Notes: generated from the sequence alone by a model not told the origin. A stretch of 64,000 nucleotides of DNA from Fluviicola sp. (GCF_039596395.1 NZ_JBCNJT010000003.1:186001-250000); one strand, 5' to 3'. Positions 7,982-15,445 are shown, numbered from the stretch's first letter. Translations and numbers: made by a program.

Positions 7982-8354
7982 TTTTATCCTACTGAGTGTT
8001 CTTTCTTGTAAAAAAGAAAAAGGAGCTCTTGACGACCTCAATCCAGGAAAATTTGACTTTGTTTATATATTAAACAATAGTTCCGGTCAAGATACTGTAA
8101 AAGGTGAGTTGTCAGGACCTTACATACAAGCTGCGGACTACTATTTTTGGATAAAGCAGGATTTGCAAATCGATAAATCGCTGAAATTTTTTAGAGTTGG
8201 AACTTACAAGAGTATTATTAACCAGCGCTTTTTAGCTCAGGTGAATACAAATTCAACAATTACTTATGAAGATCACAACTCGGATAATTTATTGATTCAA
8301 TTTGAATCAGGTGACACTCTTTCAGGTAGTCTCACTTTAACACGAAAAGAATAA
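7947..8354 (+). CDS. Small lipoprotein
   Basis: 135 residues with signal sequence and lipobox 'LLSVLSCKKEK', so it should be lipid-anchored at Cys21. The body is beta-rich ('FDFVYILNNSSGQDTVKGEL' at the start). Its ATG lies 35 bp inside the preceding T9SS gene in another frame, an overlap longer than usual, which favours translational coupling. No family is recognised. It is probably an envelope partner of the T9SS protein or the next lipoprotein. Confidence 0.65.
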   Translation: MIHNTLKWLSCSFILLSVLSCKKEKGALDDLNPGKFDFVYILNNSSGQDTVKGELSGPYIQAADYYFWIKQDLQIDKSLKFFRVGTYKSIINQRFLAQVNTNSTITYEDHNSDNLLIQFESGDTLSGSLTLTRKE

Positions 8355-8357
8355 TCT

Positions 8358-8777
8358 ATGTTAAGACTTGGAATAATACCTTTTATAGCATTTTGTTTGT
8401 TTATTTCAGGATGCCATAAAGAAAATGGAAAGCGCGAATACGAAATAAAATTGTTGTTCGATAACGGTGATATATTGACAGATGTCGGAACTGTTACGGA
8501 AAAAGAAACAACAGTGAAAAAGTATCACGGGAAGGCCATATATACAACGGTATTCAACGATTATTACTTCCTGAAAGTGAATGGTAAATTTATTTGTTCA
8601 GGTGAAATAATTGCTGACGGTAAACATGGAGATCTTTCTCTGGAAGGAGCTTATACCCAAAAGGGAAGGGCTTACACTGTGGACGATGGTCATTTTGAAA
8701 TCATTTGGCGTGACGTTAATGGTGACCCATGGACCAATTCCGTATTGACCGGTAAATGGACTTTTAAACGTAAATAG
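8358..8777 (+). CDS. Small lipoprotein
   Basis: 139 residues with lipobox 'FCLFISGCHKEN'. The mature part is beta-strand-rich with 'GDLSLEGAYTQKGRAYTV' and the C-terminal 'LTGKWTFKRK'. That end resembles that of the preceding lipoprotein ('GDTLSGSLTLTRKE'), so the two may be diverged duplicates. It starts 3 bp after the previous stop and ends the operon before a strong hairpin. The function is unknown. Confidence 0.65.
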   Translation: MLRLGIIPFIAFCLFISGCHKENGKREYEIKLLFDNGDILTDVGTVTEKETTVKKYHGKAIYTTVFNDYYFLKVNGKFICSGEIIADGKHGDLSLEGAYTQKGRAYTVDDGHFEIIWRDVNGDPWTNSVLTGKWTFKRK

Positions 8778-8789
8778 TTTTGTGACGGC

Positions 8790-8824
8790 AGCGACACACT
8801 TTGAGAAATTCAAAGTGTGTCGCT
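8790..8824 (+). terminator. 15-bp stem hairpin ending secreted-protein operon
   Basis: AGCGACACACTTTGA (8790-8804), loop GAAAT, then the exact complement at 8810-8824. The T-run after it is weak (CCTTATT), but the stem is long and perfect. Confidence 0.75.
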
Positions 8825-8891
8825 CCTTATTATCCTATTCTTTGAATAAGGGGGGGCTCCTTTGTTTAAAATCAAAAATTTTACAACCACT

Positions 8892-9239
8892 ATGAACGAA
8901 CCAAAAACGGGTCATGTTCCAATCTTAGATTTTGTTACAATTGTAAGTGAATTAATCCAAATTGATTTAATACTTCAAAGTAATTTTCACTCAACAAATT
9001 CAAATGAGCAGACAAACGAAAAAACTATTCAATTCAAAGTACGGGACAGTATTTTTAGATTGATTGTCATAAAAAATGAAGATATTCAACTGGAAGCTGT
9101 AAAATGGTATTTTCAGAAAATCGAAGAAGTTTACTCAATTGATCTAATAACAAATCAGGACGACCTTGGAAAAACTTCTATTGAGATAATGCACGGATTG
9201 GAAAAGTTCCGAGTTAAAGCCATTAAGCTCAATTTTTAA
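8892..9239 (+). CDS. Hypothetical protein
   Basis: 115 residues from the ATG; the frame can be extended to a TTG at 8862, which is less likely. No family is recognised. It has a mixed alpha/beta pattern ('TIQFKVRDSIFRLIVIKNED', 'EAVKWYFQKIEEVYSIDLI') and no export signal. It lies alone between the hairpin at 8790 and the nuclease cassette, with about 166 bp before the latter. It may or may not belong functionally with it. Confidence 0.5.
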   Translation: MNEPKTGHVPILDFVTIVSELIQIDLILQSNFHSTNSNEQTNEKTIQFKVRDSIFRLIVIKNEDIQLEAVKWYFQKIEEVYSIDLITNQDDLGKTSIEIMHGLEKFRVKAIKLNF

Positions 9240-9345
9240 GTTTAACGAAAAGAATATTATATCAAAATTGTTTCAGTGTTTACCACAATTTGAATTGCGG
9301 AAAACCACATATTTTTTAAGCGGAAAATAGCATCAAAGAATTTAT

Positions 9346-9356
9346 TGTTAGTATTG
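9346..9356 (+). promoter_or_regulatory. Promoter-like motif TGTTAGTATTG
   Basis: The same 11-mer as at 4401, containing TAGTATTG, one mismatch from the TAnnTTTG -7 consensus, 50 bp upstream of the DUF4365 gene. It is a candidate promoter for the 9406-11919 cassette. Confidence 0.3.
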
Positions 9357-9405
9357 AACGCTAAACAAGAAACCTTTTCAATATACAATCGTATACCCGG
9401 CTCTA

Positions 9406-9927
9406 ATGACTATTGAACAAATAAAAGAACAACTATCCAACAATTTCATCGGAATTTTGGCTGCGAATAAAGGATTTACCTTAGATAAGCCGAGTTCAGA
9501 TTTTGGCGTGGATTACCAACTAAAAAAGGCTGTTCCTTACGTCAATCCAAAAGGTGAAACGCGATATTTAACGGATGGTAACTACCTGGATATTCAGTTG
9601 AAATCAACTACCGAGGACAACATAACTTATACAACAAATTCAATTAAATACGTGTTAGAAGCTAAAAACTACAATGATTTAATTGAAAGAAAATCTAATG
9701 GTTTTGCTCCTTTAATATTAATTCTTTTTATTCTGCCTGCTGATGTGGCAACCTGGGTTAACATGGATGCTTCTGAAATTAAACTGCGCCGGAATGCATT
9801 TTGGTATTATCCTCCGGATGGAGCTGTTCAAACAGAAAACGGAAGAACGATAACAATTGAAATTGATAAATCAAATTTACTTGATGCAGATTGTTTTAAT
9901 AATTTGCATTTAAAATTCTTTCCGTGA
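9406..9927 (+). CDS. DUF4365-like PD-(D/E)XK nuclease-fold protein
   Basis: 173 residues. The N-terminal helix 'FIGILAANKGFTLDKP' is followed by 'SDFGVD' (Asp32, Asp36) and then 'YLDIQLKS' (Asp62, Gln64, Lys66). This is the D...(D/E/Q)-x-K core of the PD-(D/E)XK endonuclease fold as found in DUF4365. The middle has 'FAPLILILFILP' and 'W', the usual region in which DUF4365 proteins describe a 'LI.LF...' strand. It is a likely nucleic-acid-cutting or binding component. It is separated by 1 bp from the next gene, which indicates translational coupling. The family assignment is from motif recognition and was not searched. Confidence 0.75.
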   Translation: MTIEQIKEQLSNNFIGILAANKGFTLDKPSSDFGVDYQLKKAVPYVNPKGETRYLTDGNYLDIQLKSTTEDNITYTTNSIKYVLEAKNYNDLIERKSNGFAPLILILFILPADVATWVNMDASEIKLRRNAFWYYPPDGAVQTENGRTITIEIDKSNLLDADCFNNLHLKFFP

Positions 9928-9928
9928 A

Positions 9929-11014
9929 ATGATTGTTATCAGTCAAAATATAGTACAATTTCTAGTAAATCGGTCATGGAGTGTAAGCCAAAGTAATGAT
10001 TCATTTACCATATTGAAACCGCCTACGGAATTTAACTTTCCTATGGAATTTCAATTGAAAATTCCTAACAATTTTAATAAAATAGATTCTGATCTTTTTT
10101 TGAATAACATTCTAAATATAATTGGTGACTTTTATACTCTTACACTCGATGATTTAAATGTAATTTTTCAAAAACAAAATACAGTTCTTAAGGTACGGGT
10201 TTATGACGATAATACATCAGAAGGGAATATTTCACTCAATAGATTCGAGGAACTAATTGAGAGAATACGAACAATTTTAAGTGATACAGCTAGTTTTGTC
10301 ATTGATCGAAGTGTTACCTCAACCAGGATTCCGGAAGAGGTTGCAAGATATTTGAACCTATGCAGTTTTATGCAAACTGAAAAGGGAAGCTTCGTTGCGA
10401 AAATTCAATTACCATCGGAAGAACTTATTAAAGATGGCGAATTGTTTGAACGAGGGCAGGTTTACTCAAAAGAGATAAATAATAAACTTTCTGAGGTTCT
10501 TTCATTTGTGCAACAAAACATTTTAGAAGGAGACGTGAATGTTACAGACGAATATCTTATTGAGAATGAGGATAAGCTGAATATCAAATTGCTAAAGGAC
10601 ATTGAAACCTTTTATAAAAAGGCCAATTTAAAGAACATTGATTTTTCGTTTCACAGTATCGATAATAGCCAAGTAATAGTAAACCAGGAAATCACCGGCG
10701 CTAAGTTATATAAGTTAAATCAATTTGTATCTGCTATAGAATCACACACTTTTGATATTGGTATATACACTTTTACAGGGACAATCACTGCATTAAAATC
10801 GAAAGATCCTGACGGTGGTCATAATGGGGTAACTTTCGCATGTATTTTCGAAGACATGCCAATGATAGTAGCTGCCAATTTGAATAGTGACCAGTATAAA
10901 AGAGCTATTGAAGCTCACAAAATGAAATTAAATATTACCGTAACGGGCCAAGCAAAAAAAACTAAAACCAGGGCTAGGTTAATTGAAATTCTCAGATTTG
11001 ATGTCGAAGAGTAG
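9929..11014 (+). CDS. Unknown partner of DUF4365 protein with possible OB-like C-terminus
   Basis: 361 residues, no recognised family. Residues 1-130 are mixed alpha/beta, and a helical middle (about 170-235) contains 'EINNKLSEVLSFVQQNIL' and 'LLKDIETFYKKANLK'. The last about 80 residues ('YTFTGTITALKSKDP', 'VTFACIFEDMPMIVAANL', 'LNITVTGQAKK') alternate short strands as in OB-fold or small beta-barrel domains. It has no signal peptide or membrane helix. Its start 1 bp after the nuclease stop argues that the two products act together. It could be the sensor or specificity subunit. Confidence 0.65.
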   Translation: MIVISQNIVQFLVNRSWSVSQSNDSFTILKPPTEFNFPMEFQLKIPNNFNKIDSDLFLNNILNIIGDFYTLTLDDLNVIFQKQNTVLKVRVYDDNTSEGNISLNRFEELIERIRTILSDTASFVIDRSVTSTRIPEEVARYLNLCSFMQTEKGSFVAKIQLPSEELIKDGELFERGQVYSKEINNKLSEVLSFVQQNILEGDVNVTDEYLIENEDKLNIKLLKDIETFYKKANLKNIDFSFHSIDNSQVIVNQEITGAKLYKLNQFVSAIESHTFDIGIYTFTGTITALKSKDPDGGHNGVTFACIFEDMPMIVAANLNSDQYKRAIEAHKMKLNITVTGQAKKTKTRARLIEILRFDVEE

Positions 11015-11019
11015 GATAA

Positions 11020-11370
11020 ATGATAAAACGAATATTGAGAAAAGACAATCATATACTATTTACTAAATCTACCAAGAGTATGAAAGATTTTAAAAGTAAG
11101 ATAAAGGAAGAACTTGATCTAGACATAACCATACAGTCAGTAAAGGAAGGAATAACAACTAATGAATCTGGAACGTATCTAATTACCGGGTTGTCCCATC
11201 CTCTTGTAAGTAGGTATAATTTAGAATCATTTATTAACTTTTTCCCGGAACATAATGATCACTTTAATGGAAGTGTAATATACTGTCGCAAAAAAGGAGA
11301 GAATATGTTTACACGTATCGGCGACATTGATGTGTTTAATTTGTTGAAAGAGTACAGAAATAATTATTAA
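11020..11370 (+). CDS. Hypothetical protein of the DUF4365 cassette
   Basis: 116 residues, basic N-terminus (MIKRILRKDNHILFTKSTK), alpha/beta pattern, no family recognised and no membrane segment. It begins 5 bp after the preceding stop, so it belongs to the same transcript. It contains a short 'YLITGLSHPLVSRYNLESF' segment of unknown meaning. Confidence 0.55.
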   Translation: MIKRILRKDNHILFTKSTKSMKDFKSKIKEELDLDITIQSVKEGITTNESGTYLITGLSHPLVSRYNLESFINFFPEHNDHFNGSVIYCRKKGENMFTRIGDIDVFNLLKEYRNNY

Positions 11371-11430
11371 TTGATACCTAAATCAATTGATAATACGAAA
11401 GTTCAGATTCATCTTATTTAAGGTCAAAAA

Positions 11431-11919
11431 ATGGAGACCATGAGTGATTCAACAATTGAAAATGATACAATAAAAACTTTTAGGGAAAGACAGGAAAAAT
11501 TTGTCTATTACTTAATGGGGCTAAATGTGGCGGCAATTGGTTTTACTGTCTCAAATACCATTGATTTGAACCATATTTATGGAAATCATATCATGCTGTT
11601 ATTTGCAGTAGTAGCGTGGCTAATTTCAATTGCTTATGCTATCAAATGGATTCTAACCCAATTTAAGTTGTTGCAATATGATATGCACCAACGCGATATT
11701 AACGCTGGTTTAGTTGAAAAATGGTTTCATGATTCAACACCACCAGAAGGATATAAAAAAGCTCAGATCGAACAGTTAAATGTTCAAATCCGAGCCAAAG
11801 TTATTAAAAGTGAAAAAGCTTATATGTGGATGTTAGTTCTATTCTTTTTAGGGATCGTCTTGTTCTTATTCTGGCGAATAATGGACATTTTAGACATTCT
11901 AAAATATTCGATCAAATGA
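11431..11919 (+). CDS. Three-helix membrane protein, possible effector
   Basis: 162 residues (an alternative Met lies three codons downstream). Hydrophobic segments lie at about 26-43 (YYLMGLNVAAIGFTVSN), 54-77 (LLFAVVAWLISIAYAIKWIL) and 132-152 (MWMLVLFFLGIVLFLFW). A soluble basic/helical loop of some 50 residues ('QIEQLNVQIRAKVIKSEKAY') lies before the last segment. There is no signal peptide. It follows the nuclease cassette by 60 bp on the same strand. Small multi-helix membrane proteins are common effectors in defence operons, but that role is only inferred from position. Confidence 0.6.
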   Translation: METMSDSTIENDTIKTFRERQEKFVYYLMGLNVAAIGFTVSNTIDLNHIYGNHIMLLFAVVAWLISIAYAIKWILTQFKLLQYDMHQRDINAGLVEKWFHDSTPPEGYKKAQIEQLNVQIRAKVIKSEKAYMWMLVLFFLGIVLFLFWRIMDILDILKYSIK

Positions 11920-11941
11920 TACAGGCATTTAAATCTTCAAG

Positions 11942-12064
11942 AAAGTTCGATTTCTTTCCGGCCCGATGTACCAAAAAATAAAGGCTGAGAAGTTTTCTTC
12001 TTGGCCTTTTATTTTTTGTCTTCATTCTCGTTCTCATACTCATTCTGTCTCAGCCTTTATTTTG
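11942..12064 (+). repeat. Left repeat and hairpins flanking S23 gene
   Basis: A block beginning AAAGTTCGAT and containing 'CCGATGTAC' (11942-11972) is followed by a perfect 16-bp inverted repeat, AAAATAAAGGCTGAGA at 11975-11990 and its complement at 12049-12064. Between the arms is a second near-perfect match (GGCCTTTTATTTTTT). The same block recurs on the right side of the S23 gene at 12533, also followed by a hairpin. A palindrome TCAGCCGCGGCTGA lies at 12079-12092. Confidence 0.65.
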
Positions 12065-12164
12065 AGAATGAGAAACAATCAGCCGCGGCTGAGAGAATGA
12101 TGATTTTGAATTGTAGTTCTGAAAAAGAATCCGTACATTCAAGTAACAACTACATTTCACTACT

Positions 12165-12510
12165 ATGTTTGAATTTCAGAACTTGGAGGCTTATAAGAAA
12201 AGCGAAGGTATTTCACCTGGAATCAAAGCAATTGATTCACTCAATTAACCCGGATAAAACAATAAAAGATCAATTAACAAGAGCTTCGTTTAGTATCGCT
12301 CTAAATATTGCGGAAGGTTCCGGTCGATTTTCAAAACCAGACAGACGTAACTTTTTCATTGTTTCACGAGGTTCTGTTTTTGAATGCGCGGCTATTTTCG
12401 ACATTCTTCATGATTCCGGTTCCATTGACAAGGACATATTTGATTCATTTTTGAAAAGAGCAGATGAACTATCGCGAATACTTTATGCGATGATAAAGAA
12501 TTTAAATTGA
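12165..12510 (+). pseudogene. Four-helix-bundle (S23/IVS family) protein, frameshifted
   Basis: The reading frame from ATG 12165 gives MFEFQNLEAYKK, the normal start of this family, then runs out of frame in AAAA at 12198-12201. The rest of the protein (AKVFHLESKQLIHSI, 'DQLTRASFSIALNIAEGSGR', 'FFIVSRGSVFE') continues in the +1-shifted frame to 12510. Removing one A restores an uninterrupted protein of about 115 residues, the usual family length. A longer frame beginning at 12001 has an N-terminus of translated repeat sequence and is not a real start. It could be a decaying gene, a sequencing error in a homopolymer, or a frameshifted gene that is still made. The family is related to Avd of diversity-generating retroelements, but no reverse transcriptase is present. 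Confidence 0.8.
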
Positions 12511-12532
12511 TTAAATAAACAATAGATCTCCC

Positions 12533-12602
12533 AAAAGTTTGATAACTTTCCGTACCGATGTACAAAAAAGAAAAAGCGAATTGCAGCAGTAATTCGCTTT
12601 TT
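12533..12602 (+). repeat. Right repeat and hairpin flanking S23 gene
   Basis: Block AAAAGTTTGAT ... 'TACCGATGTAC' resembles the one at 11942 and is followed by a perfect stem AAAAAGCGAATT (12571-12582) / AATTCGCTTTTT (12591-12602). The stem is a plausible terminator. A third, shorter relative (AAAAGTTCGGTTTCTTACC) begins at 12708. Confidence 0.6.
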
Positions 12603-12612
12603 CCCTCTTCTC

Positions 12613-12674
12613 TCACACTCAAACTCGCTCTGAACTCTTTTTCTTTTCAGTGTGGGTGTTAGGATTGAGTGTGA
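12613..12674. repeat. 10-bp inverted repeat TCACACTCAA
   Basis: TCACACTCAA at 12613-12622 pairs with TTGAGTGTGA at 12665-12674 across a 42-bp loop. It is part of the structured non-coding stretch between the S23 gene and the next gene. Confidence 0.4.
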
Positions 12675-12746
12675 AAGGGTAATCCTTAAGCAGATATCAA
12701 TATCCTCTAAAAGTTCGGTTTCTTACCCTCTTTTTGTAGTTTATAA

Positions 12747-13916
12747 TCAAAGCTTCACAACCTTTCTTTGCGTAACTCCGTGTGCTGTTTCTATAACGGC
12801 CATATAAATTCCCGCGGGAACCTCGGAACAATTGAAAGTCAATGACCCGTCTTGAACGGATTGTACAGGTACGGATACCGCTTGGCCCGAAGCATTGTAA
12901 AGAGTAACCTGTTCCAGGTCTTTCGCCGTGATTGTCAATTGGTCGTTAAAAGGATTCGGAGAAATTACCGTCTCTTCTGTCAACTCATCATTGAGGCCAA
13001 GCGTGCAGGCAATATTCGTGTTTTTTAAGATCGTACCGCTTTCTCCGGTTACAATCGCACCGGTTGCTGTTAGCATACGCACATCCCGTAAATGATTGGC
13101 TGAAATGGTTTGAAAACACCAGTTTGCTCCTCCGTCTGTGGTAAACGACATCGTACCGGCTAAACCTACCGTAATTCCATGGTTTGCATCAAAAAAGTGA
13201 ATTCCCTGGAAAACAGCAGTAGTACTGCCGCTGTTCAATTCCGTCCAGTTTGCTCCACCGTCGGTTGTTTTAACAATGGTTCCTTTCGATCCGCAAACAT
13301 AACCGGTCATTGCATCTGTAAAGTGCATTTCGCTCAAAGATACTCCTGATGCTGCATCATAGACTGTTGTCCAGCTTGAACCTCCGTTCGTAGTGCGTTT
13401 GATATAACCGGTTTGCGTTACAAGAAGTCCGTTGGTGGCACTGGTAAACACGATATCGGTTAACTGGTCTGTTGTCCCTGAATTCAATACGGATACGCTG
13501 GTACCACCATTGGCCGTCTTCCAGAGCACACCACCGGTACCTACAAAATAGGCAACGTTTGCATCAACCGCGTAAACCGCCCAAAGGGAATTGGAGGTTG
13601 GGGGAGTGATAGAAGTCCAGGAAACACCGGCATTAGTTGTTTTTCTCATAGAATTTCCTGCCGATCCGGCTGCATAGCCAACTGTGGAACTCGCAAAACT
13701 GTAATCGTTCGCTCCTCCTATAGACATATTGGTCCAGCTTGTACCGCCGTTAACCGTTCCCTGCTGCGGTGAGTAGCCTGAACAAATCCCGTTATTGGCA
13801 TCAAAAAAATGAATAGCATGTAATTTGTCAGTCGCGGAGGAAGTAATCGTATTCCATTGTGCGTTTGCAGATAAACATGCGCCGAAGAGCATGCCGCTAA
13901 GTAAAAATTGTTTCAT
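12747..13916 (-). CDS. Ycf48/BNR-repeat secreted protein with T9SS sorting domain
   Basis: 389 residues. A signal peptide (to ANAQ) is followed by five or six copies of a propeller blade motif, 'TTNAGVSW', 'TTNGGSSWTTV', 'TTDGGANWTEL', alternating with 'IHFFDANHGI' and 'MHFTDAMTGYVCG'. This is the photosynthesis-assembly-factor/BNR (Asp-box) type seven-bladed beta propeller. The C-terminus is a T9SS type A sorting domain, 'TVISPNPFNDQLTITA' to 'GVTQRKVVKL'. It is a secreted binding or adhesion protein. Photosynthesis is not implied; such propellers are common in non-photosynthetic Bacteroidota. It is transcribed alone, with a TATATTTG -7 box upstream. Confidence 0.85.
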   Translation of the reverse strand: MKQFLLSGMLFGACLSANAQWNTITSSATDKLHAIHFFDANNGICSGYSPQQGTVNGGTSWTNMSIGGANDYSFASSTVGYAAGSAGNSMRKTTNAGVSWTSITPPTSNSLWAVYAVDANVAYFVGTGGVLWKTANGGTSVSVLNSGTTDQLTDIVFTSATNGLLVTQTGYIKRTTNGGSSWTTVYDAASGVSLSEMHFTDAMTGYVCGSKGTIVKTTDGGANWTELNSGSTTAVFQGIHFFDANHGITVGLAGTMSFTTDGGANWCFQTISANHLRDVRMLTATGAIVTGESGTILKNTNIACTLGLNDELTEETVISPNPFNDQLTITAKDLEQVTLYNASGQAVSVPVQSVQDGSLTFNCSEVPAGIYMAVIETAHGVTQRKVVKL

Positions 13917-13956
13917 ATTAGATAGTTGATGTTAGCCGGTTTGTTCCGGTTAGGCC

Positions 13957-13964
13957 CAAATATA
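13957..13964 (-). promoter_or_regulatory. -7 box TATATTTG for propeller gene
   Basis: Perfect match to the Bacteroidota -7 consensus TAnnTTTG on the minus strand, 41 bp upstream of the start at 13916. The -33 element is not convincing. Confidence 0.45.
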
Positions 13965-14068
13965 ACGATTTAACCGGGCAGGAATGAGTCAAGAGGTTAT
14001 TTAACAAGTCTTTAACCTGTATACAAGCTCAAGCGTCCTGTAACCATATTTAAAAAACCGGGGGCAAA

Positions 14069-14780
14069 GCGAAACAATAACTCGTCTTGTTTGAAAAACT
14101 AATAACAAAAAACTATGTGCCCTATGTGCCCTGTGTGGTTAAAAAACGCGAGCGTAGCGAAACTAAAATCACTCCGCTGAAACACCGGCAACTTCAATCC
14201 CTTCGTGTTCTGAAAGATATAGCGGTCAGCCGCGGCTGATCTGCTATGTCTTCGCGCCCTTTGTGGTAAAAAAAACTGAGAGCAGAGCGAAACAACAACT
14301 CGTCTTGTTTGAAAAACTAACACAAAAACTATGTGCTCTATGTGCCCTATGTGGTTAAAAAACGCGAGCGCAGCGAAACTAAAATCACTCCGCTGAAACA
14401 CCAGCAACTTCAATCTCTTCGTGTTCTGAAAGATATAGCGGTCAGCCGCGGCTGATCTGCTATGTCTTCGCGTCCTTGTGGTAAAAAAACTGAGAGCAGA
14501 GCGAAACAACAACTCGTCTTGTTTGAAAAACTAACACAAAAACTATGTGCTCTATGTACCCTATGTGGTTTAAAAAAAACCGAGAGCGCAGCGAAACTAA
14601 AATCACTCCGCTGAAACACCGGCAACTTCAATCCCTTCGTGTTCTGAAAGATATAGCGGTCAGCCGCGGCTGATCTGCTATGTCTTCGCGTCCTTGTGGT
14701 AAAAAAACTGAGAGCAGAGCGAAACAACAAATCACCTCCTTGAAGCACCAACACAAAAAAACATATCCCTCTGTGGTTCA
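14069..14780. repeat. Tandem array of three 214-218 bp units plus a partial unit
   Basis: Units begin with GCGAAACAA at 14069, 14287 and 14501, and a fourth partial unit begins at 14719. Each has the order GCGAAACAACAACTCGTC, a 'CTATGTGCCCTATGTGG' stretch, ACGCGAGCG, an imperfect palindrome centred on TCAGCCGCGGCTGA (14226, 14442, 14660), and 'GGTAAAAAAACTGAGAGC'. Units differ by a few substitutions and 1-4 bp indels. Frames across them are long only because the unit lacks stops; they have no coding features. It lies between the propeller gene and the 3' end of a Crp-like gene. Confidence 0.9.
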
Positions 14781-14797
14781 TCTTTTTTATCCAACTT

Positions 14798-15364
14798 CTA
14801 AATATTCCGCCTGATCCTGCTCAGCGACGACTGCGTAATTCCCAGATACGAAGCCAATTGAGACAACGGAATCCGGTTTGCCAGCCCCGGAAAAAGCTCC
14901 AGGAAATGCAGGTAGCGTTCCGTTCCATCCTCGATCATCATAGCACTAATGCGGTTTAATTTATCAGCCAGCCCCTTGGCCGTAATTTTGGAAACGATCG
15001 CATCCCAGCCGATAATAGTCAACGATAATTCGTCCATGGCGCTTTTCGAAAATGACAGGTATTCACAATCCGTAACAGCCTGCACGTATTCCGTGGAGGG
15101 AATGCCCTGGTTGTAACAGTTGATATCAGCCACAAAACGGTTCTCATCCATGAAATACTTCGTGATGTCATTCCCCTTGTTGTCGTAATAACTCACTCGC
15201 AGGATCCCCTTTGTCAGGAAGATAATCTCACGCGGAATTTTCCCCGCTTCCTGGTAATATTCCTCCTTTTTGAGTGTCTTCAAAACCGCTTTACTCTTCA
15301 CCAGGTCAATTTGCTGCTGGTTCAACTGCCCGAATTGTAAGATATAGTTTATAAGAGTTTCCAT
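14798..15364 (-). CDS. Crp/Fnr-family transcriptional regulator
   Basis: 188 residues from the ATG at 15364; an upstream extension of 20 residues is lysine-rich and does not belong to the domain. An N-terminal cyclic-nucleotide-binding-type jelly roll is seen at about 15-110 ('LKKEEYYQEAGKIPREIIFL', 'KGILRVSYYDNKGNDITKYF'), followed by a helix. The C-terminus is a winged HTH: 'IPLSQLASYLGITQSSLSRI', recognition helix SSLSRIRRN. Effectors of this Bacteroidota Crp group are mostly unknown. It lies downstream of the SDR gene on the same strand and is probably co-transcribed with it. Confidence 0.85.
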   Translation of the reverse strand: METLINYILQFGQLNQQQIDLVKSKAVLKTLKKEEYYQEAGKIPREIIFLTKGILRVSYYDNKGNDITKYFMDENRFVADINCYNQGIPSTEYVQAVTDCEYLSFSKSAMDELSLTIIGWDAIVSKITAKGLADKLNRISAMMIEDGTERYLHFLELFPGLANRIPLSQLASYLGITQSSLSRIRRNI

Positions 15365-15445
15365 GTCTTTTTCGCTTAACCGCTTAGAAAACTTTGCGTC
15401 CCTATTCTCTTTGCGCGGTTTCATTTATTCCTGGTTTTTGCCGTA

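Noticed and set aside
4476-8777. Prophage remnant suggested by the tail-fibre-like protein
   Set aside because: It has a signal peptide and its neighbours are T9SS and lipoproteins. No terminase, portal or integrase is present. Such fibre-like proteins occur in normal Bacteroidota genomes.
8862-8891. TTG start for the 125-residue frame
   Set aside because: The ATG at 8892 is nearer to a usual start, and the extension adds no feature.
9406-9927. Restriction-modification enzyme
   Set aside because: No methyltransferase or specificity subunit is adjacent, and the motif is the DUF4365 type.
12001-12164. N-terminal extension of the S23-family frame
   Set aside because: It is translated from flanking repeat and hairpin sequence in the wrong frame. 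The family start is MFEFQNLEAY at 12165, broken by the extra A.
12165-12510. Diversity-generating retroelement accessory (Avd)
   Set aside because: The fold is related, but no reverse transcriptase or template repeat is nearby.
14069-14780. CRISPR array
   Set aside because: Units are about 216 bp with no unique spacers. No cas genes are present. The 8-bp array at 19990 is also a simple tandem repeat, not a CRISPR.
14099-14781. Long minus-strand frames across the tandem array
   Set aside because: They simply read through the repeated unit with no domain, no signal sequence and the same peptide in each copy. The region is a repeat.
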